From contig NZ_BACI01000067.1 of the NCBI RefSeq assembly GCF_000225505.1, positions 1 to 64,000 of the forward strand: a DNA stretch of 64,000 bases. The letters are read 5' to 3'. Below, piece by piece: positions 26,332-35,151 of the stretch. This DNA comes from Gordonia alkanivorans NBRC 16433. GTDB taxonomy: Bacteria > Actinomycetota > Actinomycetes > Mycobacteriales > Mycobacteriaceae. Position numbers and translations under genes: made by a program. Numbering within the stretch: position 1 is the first letter of the stretch; every line of letters starts with the position of its first letter. The notes below the pieces were generated by a model. That model made no database searches and was not told the DNA's origin. It worked only from the letters and a program-made list of their open reading frames with translations.

Positions 26332-27324
26332 ATGACACAGCCTTCAGCAGTCAAGGGCCCGGCCGCCGGCGCGTCGGATGATGCGCAATGGATCGAAGCG
26401 GTGGTCAGTGGCGTCCGCTCCGAGGGCATCGGCGTGGTGAGTTTGTCGTTGGAGGCAGGAGACGGAACCGCGCTGCCGGACTTCTCGCCGGGCGCCCACG
26501 TCGACCTCGACCTCGGCAACGATCTCGTTCGGCAGTACTCGCTGTGCGGACCACGCCACGAGCCGACATGGCGCATCGCAGTCCTGCGGGAACGCGAGAG
26601 CCGTGGCGGCTCCGAACGCGCTCATCGCCTCTCCTGCGGCGACCGCGTCCGGGTTCGCGGACCGCGCAACCACTTCCCGCTCGAGGACGCTGACGAGTAC
26701 CTGTTCATCGCCGGGGGAATCGGGGTGACGCCGATCCTGCCCATGCTCCGCGACGCCGAGGAGCGGGGGATTCCATGGTCTCTGCACTACGGCGGGCGAA
26801 CGCGGGACTCGATGGCATTCGCCGCCGAGCTCGCCGGCTACGACGACAAGGTGCACCTCTATCCGCAAGACGAGGTCGGCGTGCTGGACCTGACGCGGAT
26901 TCTCGGTGGACCGCGCGAGGGTGTCGGCGTGTACTGCTGCGGACCCGAGGGGCTCCTGACGGCCGTCGAATCGGAAACGGGATCGTGGCCGCACGGAGCC
27001 CTGCACACGGAACGCTTCAGCCCGGCCGAGCCGGTGGGGCCCCGCATCGGCGATACGCCGTTCGAGGTCGAGTGCCAGATGTCCGGGGTGACGGTGACTG
27101 TCGCAGAGGACGAGACGATCCTCGAAGCCGTCGAGCGGACCGGCGGGGTGATCGTCTCCTCCTCGTGCCGCGAGGGAACCTGCGGGACGTGCGAGGCCAC
27201 CGTGCTCGACGGCGTGCCCGACCATCGCGATTCGGTGCTCACCGACGACGAACGCGACGCCGGCGACGTGATCATGACCTGTGTGTCCCGGGCGTGCACG
27301 GCTCGACTGGTCCTCGATCTGTGA
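26332..27324 (+). CDS. PDR/VanB-type FMN-[2Fe-2S] oxidoreductase
   Basis: 330 residues with three modules in phthalate dioxygenase reductase order: FMN-binding barrel (VRQYSLCGP, about 65-75), NAD-binding domain (FIAGGIGVTPILPMLRDA, about 124-141; CCGPEGLL near 203), and a C-terminal plant-type ferredoxin (SSCREGTCGTCEATVLDG with the last Cys in MTCVSRA). It shuttles electrons from NADH one at a time. In this operon it could feed the P450 at 20702 or an oxygenase elsewhere; no Rieske oxygenase is present in the window. Confidence 0.9.
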   Translation: MTQPSAVKGPAAGASDDAQWIEAVVSGVRSEGIGVVSLSLEAGDGTALPDFSPGAHVDLDLGNDLVRQYSLCGPRHEPTWRIAVLRERESRGGSERAHRLSCGDRVRVRGPRNHFPLEDADEYLFIAGGIGVTPILPMLRDAEERGIPWSLHYGGRTRDSMAFAAELAGYDDKVHLYPQDEVGVLDLTRILGGPREGVGVYCCGPEGLLTAVESETGSWPHGALHTERFSPAEPVGPRIGDTPFEVECQMSGVTVTVAEDETILEAVERTGGVIVSSSCREGTCGTCEATVLDGVPDHRDSVLTDDERDAGDVIMTCVSRACTARLVLDL

Positions 27325-27346
27325 GAAGCCCGAAAGAGAGAAGACG

Positions 27347-27856
27347 ATGACAGAACCGACGGGGCTCGTCCCGAGCCGCCTCCGGGAAGTGTTCGGTGCC
27401 TTCCCGTCCGGCGTCGTGGCGTTGTGCGCGATGCGCGACGGGCGCCCGGTGGGGATGGCGGCGAGCACGTTCACCGCAGTGTCGCTCGACCCGCCGTTGG
27501 TGTCGGTGTGCGTTCAACGATCGTCGCAGACGTGGCCGGACCTGCGTGCGGCTGCGCGACTGGGCGTCACGATCCTCGCCGAGCAACACGGTGAGGTCTG
27601 CCGGAAGCTCTCGACGAAACACGGCGACCGCTTCGCCGGCGTCGATTGGGACTCCCTCGACGAGGGGAGCATCGTCCTGCGGGATGCGAGCGGGTGGCTG
27701 ACGACGTCGGTGTATGCCGACGTGGATGCGGGTGATCACCTGGTCGTGCTGCTGCGGGTACACACCCTCGACGCGGATCCGGCCAGCTCTCCACTGGTGT
27801 TCCACCGCAGTGGTTTTCACCGATTGGCACCTGCGTCCGACGGCGTCATGTCGTGA
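27347..27856 (+). CDS. NADH:flavin oxidoreductase (HpaC/DIM6-like flavin reductase)
   Basis: 169 residues of the flavin reductase-like split barrel: VFGAFPSGVVALCAM, GMAASTFTAVSLDPPLVSVCVQ and the C-terminal HLVVLLRVHTLD. Supplies reduced FMN or FAD to a separate oxygenase, most simply the LLM protein three genes upstream. AAAGAGAGAAG precedes the ATG and the gap to the reductase gene is only 22 bases, so this closes the plus-strand operon. Confidence 0.88.
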   Translation: MTEPTGLVPSRLREVFGAFPSGVVALCAMRDGRPVGMAASTFTAVSLDPPLVSVCVQRSSQTWPDLRAAARLGVTILAEQHGEVCRKLSTKHGDRFAGVDWDSLDEGSIVLRDASGWLTTSVYADVDAGDHLVVLLRVHTLDADPASSPLVFHRSGFHRLAPASDGVMS

Positions 27857-27877
27857 CGTCGACGGTGCTCAACCGAA

Positions 27878-27905
27878 CCTCGGGTCGTCGGGTCGCTCCC
27901 CGAGG
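27878..27905. terminator. Hairpin between convergent flavin reductase and dacB
   Basis: CCTCGGG (27878-27884) pairs with CCCGAGG (27899-27905) over a 14-base loop in the 81-base convergent gap. There is no T tract, which is usual for GC-rich actinobacterial terminators; it could serve both strands. Confidence 0.38.
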
Positions 27906-27937
27906 TGCACGGCGGCCGGGTCGACGGAGAAGGGCCG

Positions 27938-29251
27938 TCACCTGCGTCCGAAGAGCCTGAGCCCCAACAACAGCAGGACCACGGCGGCGAGTGCTGCGAC
28001 GAGCCCGACGAGGATGCGCACCGAGATGGGGGAGGCGGCGTCGGAACCGGTGCTCGCGAGGTGGGAGTCCGCCGACGATGCGGCGCGCGGTGCGGTGGAT
28101 TCGGCCGCCTCACCGGACGATTCGACGAGACGTCCGACGGTGATCTCCGGCCCGGCCCGGAATCCGTACTCGAACATCTCCCGCGCCTGATCCCAGTACA
28201 TGTCGCCCTCGACCGACAGTCCGTACATCTGGACGACGAGGATGCGTCTTCCGTCGCGCTCCGCCGCGCCGACGAAGGTCTTCCGTGCATCGTCGGTGTA
28301 CCCGGTCTTGCCACCGAGCATGCCCGGGTAGCCGTCCACCAGAAGGCGGTTGCTGCTGTACATGTCGTACGGCGGATGGTCCTTGTCGCCGGGAACGTCG
28401 GGTCGGCGGGGATAACCGGGGAACCGGAACGTGGGCTTGGCGATCAACTCACGGAAGGTCCCCTGTGCCATCGCTTCCCGGTAGATCAGGGCGAGATCAT
28501 ACGGCGAGGAGGACATTCCGGCGGCGTCGAGACCCGACGGGCTGGCCGCGCGGGTGTCGGAGGCGCCCAGCTCGCGGGCGCGTGCGTTCATCTTCTCCAG
28601 CGTGGTCTCCACACCGCCGAGCTCCCGGGCGAGCGCGTTGGCGCAGTCGTTGCCCGACACCATGAGCAGTCCGGTCAGCAGGTCGCGGACGGTGTACCGG
28701 CCGCCGGGCCCCATTCCGCACGAGTCGCCCTCGGTGCTCCAGTCCTCCGCGGTCGGGAGGACAGTCGCGTCGAGATCGAGTTCGTCGAGAACGATGAGCG
28801 CGAGCAGCACCTTGATCGTCGATGCGGGCCGGTACCGCCCGTGGGGATCCTTGGCCGCGATGACGTTGCCGGAGTCGAGGTCGGCGATCAGCCACCCGGC
28901 CGACGTCAGCCGAGCGGGAAGCGGGCCGGCTGCGGGGTCGGCGACGACGCCGCAATATGAGAGGTCCTCGCCCCCGATCGCCGGTGTGGGGACCGGCAGT
29001 GAGGACGGGGGTGTCGAACCGGGTGCGACGACCTCGGACTCGTCGACGGCCGGTGGGGTGCCGATCCTGTGCGGACAGTGATCGGTGACGGGCGTCGTGA
29101 AGGCCGGCGGTGCACCGGTCGGGACGGGAACGGCGCCGGCCCGTCCGACACCGGCCGGACCTGCGGCGATCACGCACAGAAGCAGCCCGAGCAGGGCGGC
29201 GACTAGCGCCGATGAGGTCCGGCGAGTCCACCCCGAGGTCACCGATCGCAC
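27938..29251 (-). CDS. dacB: D-alanyl-D-alanine carboxypeptidase DacB
   Basis: Low-molecular-weight penicillin-binding protein that trims the terminal D-Ala of peptidoglycan stem peptides. 437 residues: signal sequence at 15-40, catalytic S144-T-I-K147 (SxxK), S199-G-N201 (SxN), and KTG in GMLGGKTGYTDD, followed by about 70 linker residues and a C-terminal transmembrane helix (ILVGLVAALAAVVLLLLGLRL) that would anchor it in the membrane. Corresponds to dacB1 (Rv3330) by memory. GTG start. Confidence 0.92.
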   Translation of the reverse strand: MRSVTSGWTRRTSSALVAALLGLLLCVIAAGPAGVGRAGAVPVPTGAPPAFTTPVTDHCPHRIGTPPAVDESEVVAPGSTPPSSLPVPTPAIGGEDLSYCGVVADPAAGPLPARLTSAGWLIADLDSGNVIAAKDPHGRYRPASTIKVLLALIVLDELDLDATVLPTAEDWSTEGDSCGMGPGGRYTVRDLLTGLLMVSGNDCANALARELGGVETTLEKMNARARELGASDTRAASPSGLDAAGMSSSPYDLALIYREAMAQGTFRELIAKPTFRFPGYPRRPDVPGDKDHPPYDMYSSNRLLVDGYPGMLGGKTGYTDDARKTFVGAAERDGRRILVVQMYGLSVEGDMYWDQAREMFEYGFRAGPEITVGRLVESSGEAAESTAPRAASSADSHLASTGSDAASPISVRILVGLVAALAAVVLLLLGLRLFGRR

Positions 29252-29319
29252 GTTACCAGCGGAACCGCGCAGGCTCGCCGACGTGCGATGCGGCCGTGTC
29301 CGACGTTCGGCCGCGCGAT

Positions 29320-30711
29320 CTACAGCAGCGAGTACGCCCGGTCCAGCACCGACCGCAGGATCTGTTCGATCTCGTCGAACTCGGCCTGACCCGCGATCAG
29401 CGGCGGAGCGAGCTGGACGACGGGGTCGCCGCGGTCGTCGGCGCGGCAGTAGAGCCCGGCGTCGAACAGTGCCGTGGAGAGGAATCCGCGCAGGATGCGC
29501 TCGGACTCGGACGCCGTGAACGTTTCCTTCGTGGCCTTGTCCTTCACGAGTTCGATCCCGTAGAAGAAGCCCTCGCCGCGCACGTCGCCGACGATGGGAA
29601 GGTCGTGCAGCTTCTCGAGGGTCGCCCGGAACGCGGGTGCCTGGGTCTTGACGTGGTCGTTGAGCCCTTCACGCTCGAAGATGTCGAGGTTGGCCAGCGC
29701 GACCGCAGCCGATACCGGGTGCCCGCCGAAGGTGTAACCGTGGGCAAACGTCGTGGTGCCGTCGCGGAACGGTTCGAAGAGACGGTCGCTGGCGATCATC
29801 GCACCGATCGGGGAGTAGCCCGACGTCATGCCCTTGGCGCAGGTGATGATGTCGGGGACATAACCGAAGTCGTCGCAGGCGAACATCGACCCGATGCGGC
29901 CGAACGCGCAGATCACCTCGTCGGAGACCAAGAGAACGTCGTACTCGTCGCAGATCTCGCGGACCCGCTCGAAATAGCCGGGCGGCGGCGGGAAGCACCC
30001 GCCGGCGTTCTGGACGGGCTCGAGGAAGACCGCCGCCACCGTGTCCGGGCCCTCGAACTCGATCGCCTCGGCGATGCGGTCGGCGGCCCAGCGGCCGAAC
30101 TTCTTCGGGTCGGCGGACATGTCGTCGGCCGCCCGGTAGATGTTGGTGTTCGGCACGCGGAAGGCCCCGGGCGTCAACGGCTCGAAGGCCTCCTTGAGGG
30201 CCGGCACACCGGTGATGGCGAGCGCGCCCTGCGGTGTGCCGTGGTAGGCGACCGCACGCGAGATCACCTTGTGCTTACCGGGTTTCCCGACGAGCTTGAA
30301 GTACTGCTTGGCCAGCTTCCAAGCGCTCTCGACGGCTTCGCCGCCACCGGTGGTGAAGAAGACTCGGTTGAGGTCGCCGGGTGCATAGGCGGCGAGGCGT
30401 TCGGCGAGTTCGATCGCCGGGGGAGTCGCGTACGACCACAACGGGAAGAACGCGAGATCCTTGGCCTGCCTGGCGGCGGCCTCGGCCAGTTCCTCCCGAC
30501 CGTGACCCACTTGCACGACGAATAGTCCGGCGAGCGCATCGAGGTAGCTGCGTCCCTGATCGTCGAAGATGCGCATACCCTCGCCGCGGGTGATCACCGG
30601 CGGCGTGATGGCGTCGCCGTGCCGGGCGAAGTGTCCCCAGAGGTGCGCCGCGCTGCGCTCGCCGAGCGACCGGGCGGAGTTGGGCGGTGTCGAGGGTGCG
30701 GTCAATGTCAT
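29320..30711 (-). CDS. Class III aminotransferase
   Basis: 463-residue fold-type I PLP transaminase of the omega-amino group (substrates such as putrescine, GABA, beta-alanine or omega-amino acids). The PLP lysine lies in IITCAKGMTSGYSPIGAM, FFTTGGGEAVESAWKLAKQYF binds the cofactor phosphate, and LLVSDEVICAFGRIGSMFA carries the PLP-pyridine Asp. It overlaps the upstream Lrp gene by four bases, so the two are co-translated. The divergent aldehyde dehydrogenase could oxidise the aldehyde it makes. Corresponds to Rv3329 by memory. Confidence 0.9.
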   Translation of the reverse strand: MTLTAPSTPPNSARSLGERSAAHLWGHFARHGDAITPPVITRGEGMRIFDDQGRSYLDALAGLFVVQVGHGREELAEAAARQAKDLAFFPLWSYATPPAIELAERLAAYAPGDLNRVFFTTGGGEAVESAWKLAKQYFKLVGKPGKHKVISRAVAYHGTPQGALAITGVPALKEAFEPLTPGAFRVPNTNIYRAADDMSADPKKFGRWAADRIAEAIEFEGPDTVAAVFLEPVQNAGGCFPPPPGYFERVREICDEYDVLLVSDEVICAFGRIGSMFACDDFGYVPDIITCAKGMTSGYSPIGAMIASDRLFEPFRDGTTTFAHGYTFGGHPVSAAVALANLDIFEREGLNDHVKTQAPAFRATLEKLHDLPIVGDVRGEGFFYGIELVKDKATKETFTASESERILRGFLSTALFDAGLYCRADDRGDPVVQLAPPLIAGQAEFDEIEQILRSVLDRAYSLL

Positions 30712-31172
30712 CGGGTTCCCCAGTTGTATTGCTGTTTGACGAGTTTGAGGTAGACGAGGGTCTCGGTGCCGACGACCTCCGGGTGCACGCGCACCTTCTT
30801 GTTCAGGATCTCCAGGAGATGGTCGTCGTTCTCGCAGACGACCTCGATCAGGATGTCGAACGATCCCGCGGTCAGCAGGACGTAGTCGATCTCGGAGTGT
30901 TCGGCGAGGTGCTGCGCGAGGGCCTGCGTGTCGCCGACACAGCGGATTCCGATCATCGCCTGCCGGGCGAACCCGAGCTTGAGGGGATCGGTGACCGCGA
31001 CGATCTGCAGGAGTCCGCTCTCGCTGAGCTTCTGGACCCGGTTGCGGACGGCGGCCTCGGACAGGCCGACCGCCTTACCGATGGAGGCATAGCTGCTCCG
31101 ACCATCGGCCTGCAGGAGTTCGATGATCTTCTTCGCGGTTGCGTCCAACTGTGTGGATGCAGGGTCGGCCAC
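30708..31172 (-). CDS. Lrp/AsnC-family regulator
   Basis: 154 residues: N-terminal winged HTH (DATAKKIIELLQADGRSSYASIGKAVGLSEAAVRNRVQKL) and a C-terminal RAM ligand-binding domain (SFDILIEVVCENDDHLLEILN). It binds DNA as an octamer responding to an amino acid or amine. The GTG at 31172 (VADPASTQLD) is the family-consistent start. It faces the aldehyde dehydrogenase gene across 109 bases and is likely to control both transcripts. Confidence 0.87.
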   Translation of the reverse strand: MADPASTQLDATAKKIIELLQADGRSSYASIGKAVGLSEAAVRNRVQKLSESGLLQIVAVTDPLKLGFARQAMIGIRCVGDTQALAQHLAEHSEIDYVLLTAGSFDILIEVVCENDDHLLEILNKKVRVHPEVVGTETLVYLKLVKQQYNWGTR

Positions 31173-31200
31173 CCCATGATCGTGACGGATTCCGTAGCGA

Positions 31201-31259
31201 ACCGCAACACGCACGACTGAAACCGCAATCAAACCGGATTTCGACACGTGAATCCGCAA
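31201..31259. promoter_or_regulatory. Phased direct repeats, candidate Lrp sites
   Basis: CCGCAA occurs at 31202-31207, 31223-31228 and 31254-31259 (each preceded by A or T), spaced 21 and 31 bases, i.e. about two and three DNA turns. Lrp octamers bind in this phased manner. The region separates the divergent lrp and aldehyde dehydrogenase genes. Confidence 0.35.
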
Positions 31260-31268
31260 CGGCGGCGG

Positions 31269-31281
31269 TAGGATCTGGGGT
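31269..31281 (+). promoter_or_regulatory. -10 element of the aldehyde dehydrogenase gene
   Basis: TAGGAT at 31269-31274 is followed after seven bases by the ATG at 31282, consistent with a leaderless transcript. No good -35 hexamer. Confidence 0.42.
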
Positions 31282-32781
31282 ATGTCCTCACCAACCAGCA
31301 TTCCGTCCGGCTGGATCGACGGAAAGCCCCATCACTCGACCGGTACCGATCACATCGTGGTCAATCCTGCCACGGATGAGCCGGTCGGGACCGTGAAACT
31401 CGCAGGTCGCGGCGATGTAGACGCCGCGGTCGCCAGTGCCCGCGCCGCACAGCCGTCCTGGGGTCGTGCGACCCCGGCCGAACGGGCGGGAGTTCTGCTC
31501 GCGTTGGCCAGGGCGCTCGACGCGGAGTCCGACGTGTTGATCGCCGAAGAGGTCGCCCACACCGGTAAGCCGGTCCGGCTCGCGACCGATTTCGACATCC
31601 CCGGATCGATCGACAACGTCGAGTTCTTCGCCGGCGTCGCACGCAATCTCGACGGCAAGGCGAGCGCGGAGTACTCGGGGGACCACACCTCGTCGATCCG
31701 CCGGGAACCGGTCGGAGTCGTCGGCACCATCACGCCCTGGAACTATCCGCTGCAGATGGCGGTCTGGAAGGTCATTCCGGCACTGGCCGCCGGCTGCGCG
31801 GTGGTGCTGAAGCCCGCCGAGATCACGCCGCTGACCACACTCACGATGGCCCGCACCGCCACCGAGGCCGGGCTTCCCGACGGTGTCCTCAACATCGTCG
31901 TCGGCACCGGTCCGGAAGCCGGCGCCCATCTCGCCGGGCATCCCGGCGTCGACATGGTGACCTTCACCGGTTCGACCGCGGTCGGCCGGCAGGTGATGGC
32001 ACAGGCCGCCACCACCGGCGCCCGCATCCAGCTCGAACTCGGCGGCAAGGCGCCGTTCGTCGTCTTCGACGACGCCGACCTGCAGGCCGCGATCCATGGT
32101 GCGGTCGCGGGCTCGATCATCAACGGTGGTCAGGACTGCACCGCGGCCACCCGCGCGATCGTCGCGCCCGCGCTCTACAACGACTTCGTCGACGGCGTCG
32201 CCGACCTGATGTCGCGGGTCGTCATCGGTGATCCCACCGATCCGGCAACCGATCTCGGCTCCCTCATCTCCCGACGCCACCGCGAGAAGGTGGCCGGGAT
32301 GGTGGACCGTGCACGGGCAGCGGGAGCGCGCGTGGTCATCGGCGGTACCGTCCCCGACGGGCCGGGCGCCTTCTACCCGCCGACCCTCGTCGCCGACGTG
32401 GCCGAGGACTCGGAGATCTACCGCGACGAGGTGTTCGGGCCGGTGCTCGCGGTCAGCCGCTTCACCGACGACGACGATGCGATCCGTCGCGCCAACGACA
32501 CCCCGTACGGCCTCGCGGCGTCGGCGTGGACGCGCGATGTGTATCGCGCACAACGGGCTTCGCGCGAGATCCACGCCGGCTGTGTCTGGATCAACGACCA
32601 CATCCCGATCATCAGCGAGATGCCGCACGGCGGATACGGCGCCTCCGGCTTCGGCAAGGACATGTCGACCTACTCCCTCGACGAGTACCTGCTCGTCAAG
32701 CACGTCATGAGTGACATTCACGGCGTCGCCGAAAAGGAATGGCACCGAACGATCTTCAGCCTGGACGGCCCGACGGCGTGA
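31282..32781 (+). CDS. Aldehyde dehydrogenase, gamma-aminobutyraldehyde dehydrogenase type
   Basis: 499-residue NAD(P)-dependent ALDH. FTGSTAVGRQVM is the cofactor motif, the general base Glu is in LELGGKAP and the nucleophile Cys in NGGQDCTAATR. GQDCTAATR and the C-terminal SGFGKDMSTYSLDEYL resemble PatD/gamma-aminobutyraldehyde dehydrogenases, consistent with polyamine breakdown to GABA next to an aminotransferase. Overlaps or abuts the amine oxidase gene. Confidence 0.9.
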   Translation: MSSPTSIPSGWIDGKPHHSTGTDHIVVNPATDEPVGTVKLAGRGDVDAAVASARAAQPSWGRATPAERAGVLLALARALDAESDVLIAEEVAHTGKPVRLATDFDIPGSIDNVEFFAGVARNLDGKASAEYSGDHTSSIRREPVGVVGTITPWNYPLQMAVWKVIPALAAGCAVVLKPAEITPLTTLTMARTATEAGLPDGVLNIVVGTGPEAGAHLAGHPGVDMVTFTGSTAVGRQVMAQAATTGARIQLELGGKAPFVVFDDADLQAAIHGAVAGSIINGGQDCTAATRAIVAPALYNDFVDGVADLMSRVVIGDPTDPATDLGSLISRRHREKVAGMVDRARAAGARVVIGGTVPDGPGAFYPPTLVADVAEDSEIYRDEVFGPVLAVSRFTDDDDAIRRANDTPYGLAASAWTRDVYRAQRASREIHAGCVWINDHIPIISEMPHGGYGASGFGKDMSTYSLDEYLLVKHVMSDIHGVAEKEWHRTIFSLDGPTA

Positions 32782-32825
32782 CCGGCCGGACGTGGGCCTC
32801 GCGGCCGACCGACCGGGGCGTCGAG

Positions 32826-34208
32826 ATGGTCGCGCACGCCGCGGCCCGCCCCTACTGGCTCGACCGCGACCTGCGTCCCGAACACCGGCCCCGACTCGTC
32901 GGCGAGACCGGTGCCGATCTGCTGGTGATCGGCGGCGGCTTCACCGGCCTGTGGGCGGCGGTGCAGGCCGCGGAACGGAATCCGTCCCGATCGATCGTGC
33001 TCGTCGAACGTGACCGGATCGCCGAACATGCTTCCGGACGCAACGGCGGCTTCTGTGCCGCCAGCCTCACACACGGACTCGGCAACGGGTTGCAGCGGTT
33101 CCCCGACGAGATGCCCACGCTGCTGCGTATGGGTAGGGAGACACTCGACGCCATCCAGGACACGTTGACACGTCTGGGCATCGACGCCGACGTCGAGCGC
33201 ACCGGGGAACTCGACCTCGCGACCACCGACTGGCAGTTCGACGACCTCACCGAGACCGCGACCGCCGGGCAGGCACTCGGCGAGGATCTCGTCCTGCTCG
33301 ACACATCCGCGGCCCGGGAACGCGTCAACTCACCGATGGTCCGCGGCGCTCTCTACGACCCGAATGTTCTGATCATCGACCCCGCCAAACTCGCGTTCGG
33401 CCTCGCCGATGCAGCCGAACGACTCGGCGTGCGGATCTTCGAGAACACTGAGGTGTTGACTCTGGCCGCGGGGCCGGCGGGTGACGAGATTTGCGCCCGA
33501 ATGGATTTCGGGCAGGTACGCGCCGACCGGGTCGTGGTCGCGACGTCGGCGAGCCGATCCCTGGTCCGTAGGCTGCGGCTCTACACGGTCCCGGTGTGGG
33601 ACTACGCGCTGATGACCGAACCGTTGTCCGACGAACAGCTCGCCTCCCTCGGCTGGCCCGGGCGAGAGGGACTCGCCGACAGCGGTCCACGGTTTCACTA
33701 CTTCCGGCTCACCGCCGACAACCGGATGCTGTTCGGCGGCTGGGATGCGCCATATCACTTCGGGTCCGACGACGACCCCCGCCGCGCCCGGCGGCCCGGC
33801 GAATGGGCGCTGCTCGGTGAGCATCTGCTGCAGGTGTTTCCGCAGCTCGAGGGGATCACCGCGACGCACACGTGGGGCGGGGTGATCGACACCTGCTCGC
33901 GGTTCTGCGCCTTCTGGGACACCTCCCACGGCGGGCGCGTGGTGACGGCGGTGGGCTTCACCGGACTCGGCGTCGGCGCCTCGCATTTCGCGGCCGCGGC
34001 CGCCCTCGACCTCGTCGACGGTCTGCGGACGGAACGCACCGCCCTGGAAATGGTGCGCCGCAAGCCCTTACCGTTCCCGCCGGAACCGGTCCGCTGGGCG
34101 GGTATCACGTTGACCCGCCAGCAGATGGCGCGCAGCGAGCGCCGCAACGGACGCCGCGGAGCATGGCTCGCGTTGCTGGACAAGATCGGGCTGGGTTTCG
34201 ACAGCTGA
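32826..34208 (+). CDS. FAD-dependent amine oxidoreductase (DAO/PuuB-like)
   Basis: DAO-family flavoprotein of about 460 residues. The FAD Rossmann motif is ADLLVIGGGFTGLWAAVQA, with SGRNGGFCAASLTHGLGNG as the flavin-contacting second motif and TAVGFTGLGVGASHFAAAAALDL at the C-terminal FAD site. These match gamma-glutamylputrescine oxidase (PuuB)-like and related amine oxidases. The ATG at 32826 (MVAHAAARPYWLDRD) agrees with the family; a GTG at 32778 would overlap the preceding stop (GTGA) and add 16 residues. No PuuA-type glutamyl ligase is in the window, so the true substrate may be a free amine or amino acid. Confidence 0.85.
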   Translation: MVAHAAARPYWLDRDLRPEHRPRLVGETGADLLVIGGGFTGLWAAVQAAERNPSRSIVLVERDRIAEHASGRNGGFCAASLTHGLGNGLQRFPDEMPTLLRMGRETLDAIQDTLTRLGIDADVERTGELDLATTDWQFDDLTETATAGQALGEDLVLLDTSAARERVNSPMVRGALYDPNVLIIDPAKLAFGLADAAERLGVRIFENTEVLTLAAGPAGDEICARMDFGQVRADRVVVATSASRSLVRRLRLYTVPVWDYALMTEPLSDEQLASLGWPGREGLADSGPRFHYFRLTADNRMLFGGWDAPYHFGSDDDPRRARRPGEWALLGEHLLQVFPQLEGITATHTWGGVIDTCSRFCAFWDTSHGGRVVTAVGFTGLGVGASHFAAAAALDLVDGLRTERTALEMVRRKPLPFPPEPVRWAGITLTRQQMARSERRNGRRGAWLALLDKIGLGFDS

Positions 34209-34233
34209 CGCCGTCGCCCGTGGGCGCGACCGG

Positions 34234-35151
34234 TCAGCCGCTCTTGGGGACCACGATAACCGGTGCCGTCGTCCACCGGAGGATGCGAGAAGCGGTGCTG
34301 CCGAGGAAGACCCGGTTCGGCGATCCGAGGTGGCCGGAGCCGATGGCGACGATGTCGTTGGCGTCCCAGGGGAGATTGGCCAGCGCCTCGTCGAGCGTCG
34401 CACCGTCGGCGACGACGACGTCGACCTCGAGCTCGGAGTTCACCTCGGCGCGAGTCTTCTCGAGGAGTTCACGCGCGACGGCGATCTGCGCGGTTCGCAC
34501 ATCTCTCGACGAGTCGTCGTCGAAGGGGGATTCGAGGGAGACCAGCGACAGCAGCCGGAGGTCGAGCTTCGCGCGTTCGGCGAGTTTCTCGGCGAACGGG
34601 AGGGGATTGTCGGTGCCGGGTTTGACCGGGACGGCAACGGTCACCATGTCGAGGACCGCGTCGACCCGATCCGCATATCCGCGCGGCGCCAACGCGACCG
34701 GAACCGGCGAGGAGTGGACGAGTTCGTTGCTGATGGTGCCGAGCGTGTGCCGACTCAGCAGCCCGTCGCCGGTGCCGCCGACGACGATCATCCTGGCCCC
34801 GGTGGCGACCGCGTGGGAGGCGAGACCGTCGGCGAAGGACTCGTTGACCGTGACGACGGTGCGATAGGAGAAGCCCGGCGGGATCAGCGCGGCACCCTCG
34901 CGGAGCCAGTCGGCGGCCTGTGCCTCGATGCGCTGCTGGTACTGGGCGAGTCCGGGCTGGCCGTCGTAGGGCGTCGGGCGGACCACACACACGAGATCGA
35001 TGGCCGCGCCGGTCACGCGCGCGAGCGCCACGGCCAGCACGACACCGTCGGCGCCCGAGGGGGTCGCGAGATATCCGACCGTGAGCCGGGGAGCGGTCGG
35101 GTCGTCGGGCGTCTCTTCGTCGGGTCGGGTCGCGGCGGTCTCAGTAGACAT
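34234..35151 (-). CDS. Tandem universal stress protein
   Basis: 305 residues with two USP domains. The nucleotide-binding G-x2-G-x9-G-S/T-type region of the second domain is IVAIGSGHLGSPNRVFLGSTASRIL, and the first has MIVVGGTGDGLLSRHTLGTISNEL. It overlaps the end of the upstream APC permease gene by 11 bases, so both are one operon; USP domains often modulate the transporters they are encoded with. Confidence 0.88.
   Translation of the reverse strand: MSTETAATRPDEETPDDPTAPRLTVGYLATPSGADGVVLAVALARVTGAAIDLVCVVRPTPYDGQPGLAQYQQRIEAQAADWLREGAALIPPGFSYRTVVTVNESFADGLASHAVATGARMIVVGGTGDGLLSRHTLGTISNELVHSSPVPVALAPRGYADRVDAVLDMVTVAVPVKPGTDNPLPFAEKLAERAKLDLRLLSLVSLESPFDDDSSRDVRTAQIAVARELLEKTRAEVNSELEVDVVVADGATLDEALANLPWDANDIVAIGSGHLGSPNRVFLGSTASRILRWTTAPVIVVPKSG

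Noticed and set aside
32778-32825. GTG at 32778 as the start of the amine oxidase
   Set aside because: The GTGA overlap is attractive, but the extra 16 residues do not look like the family N terminus; kept only as an alternative.
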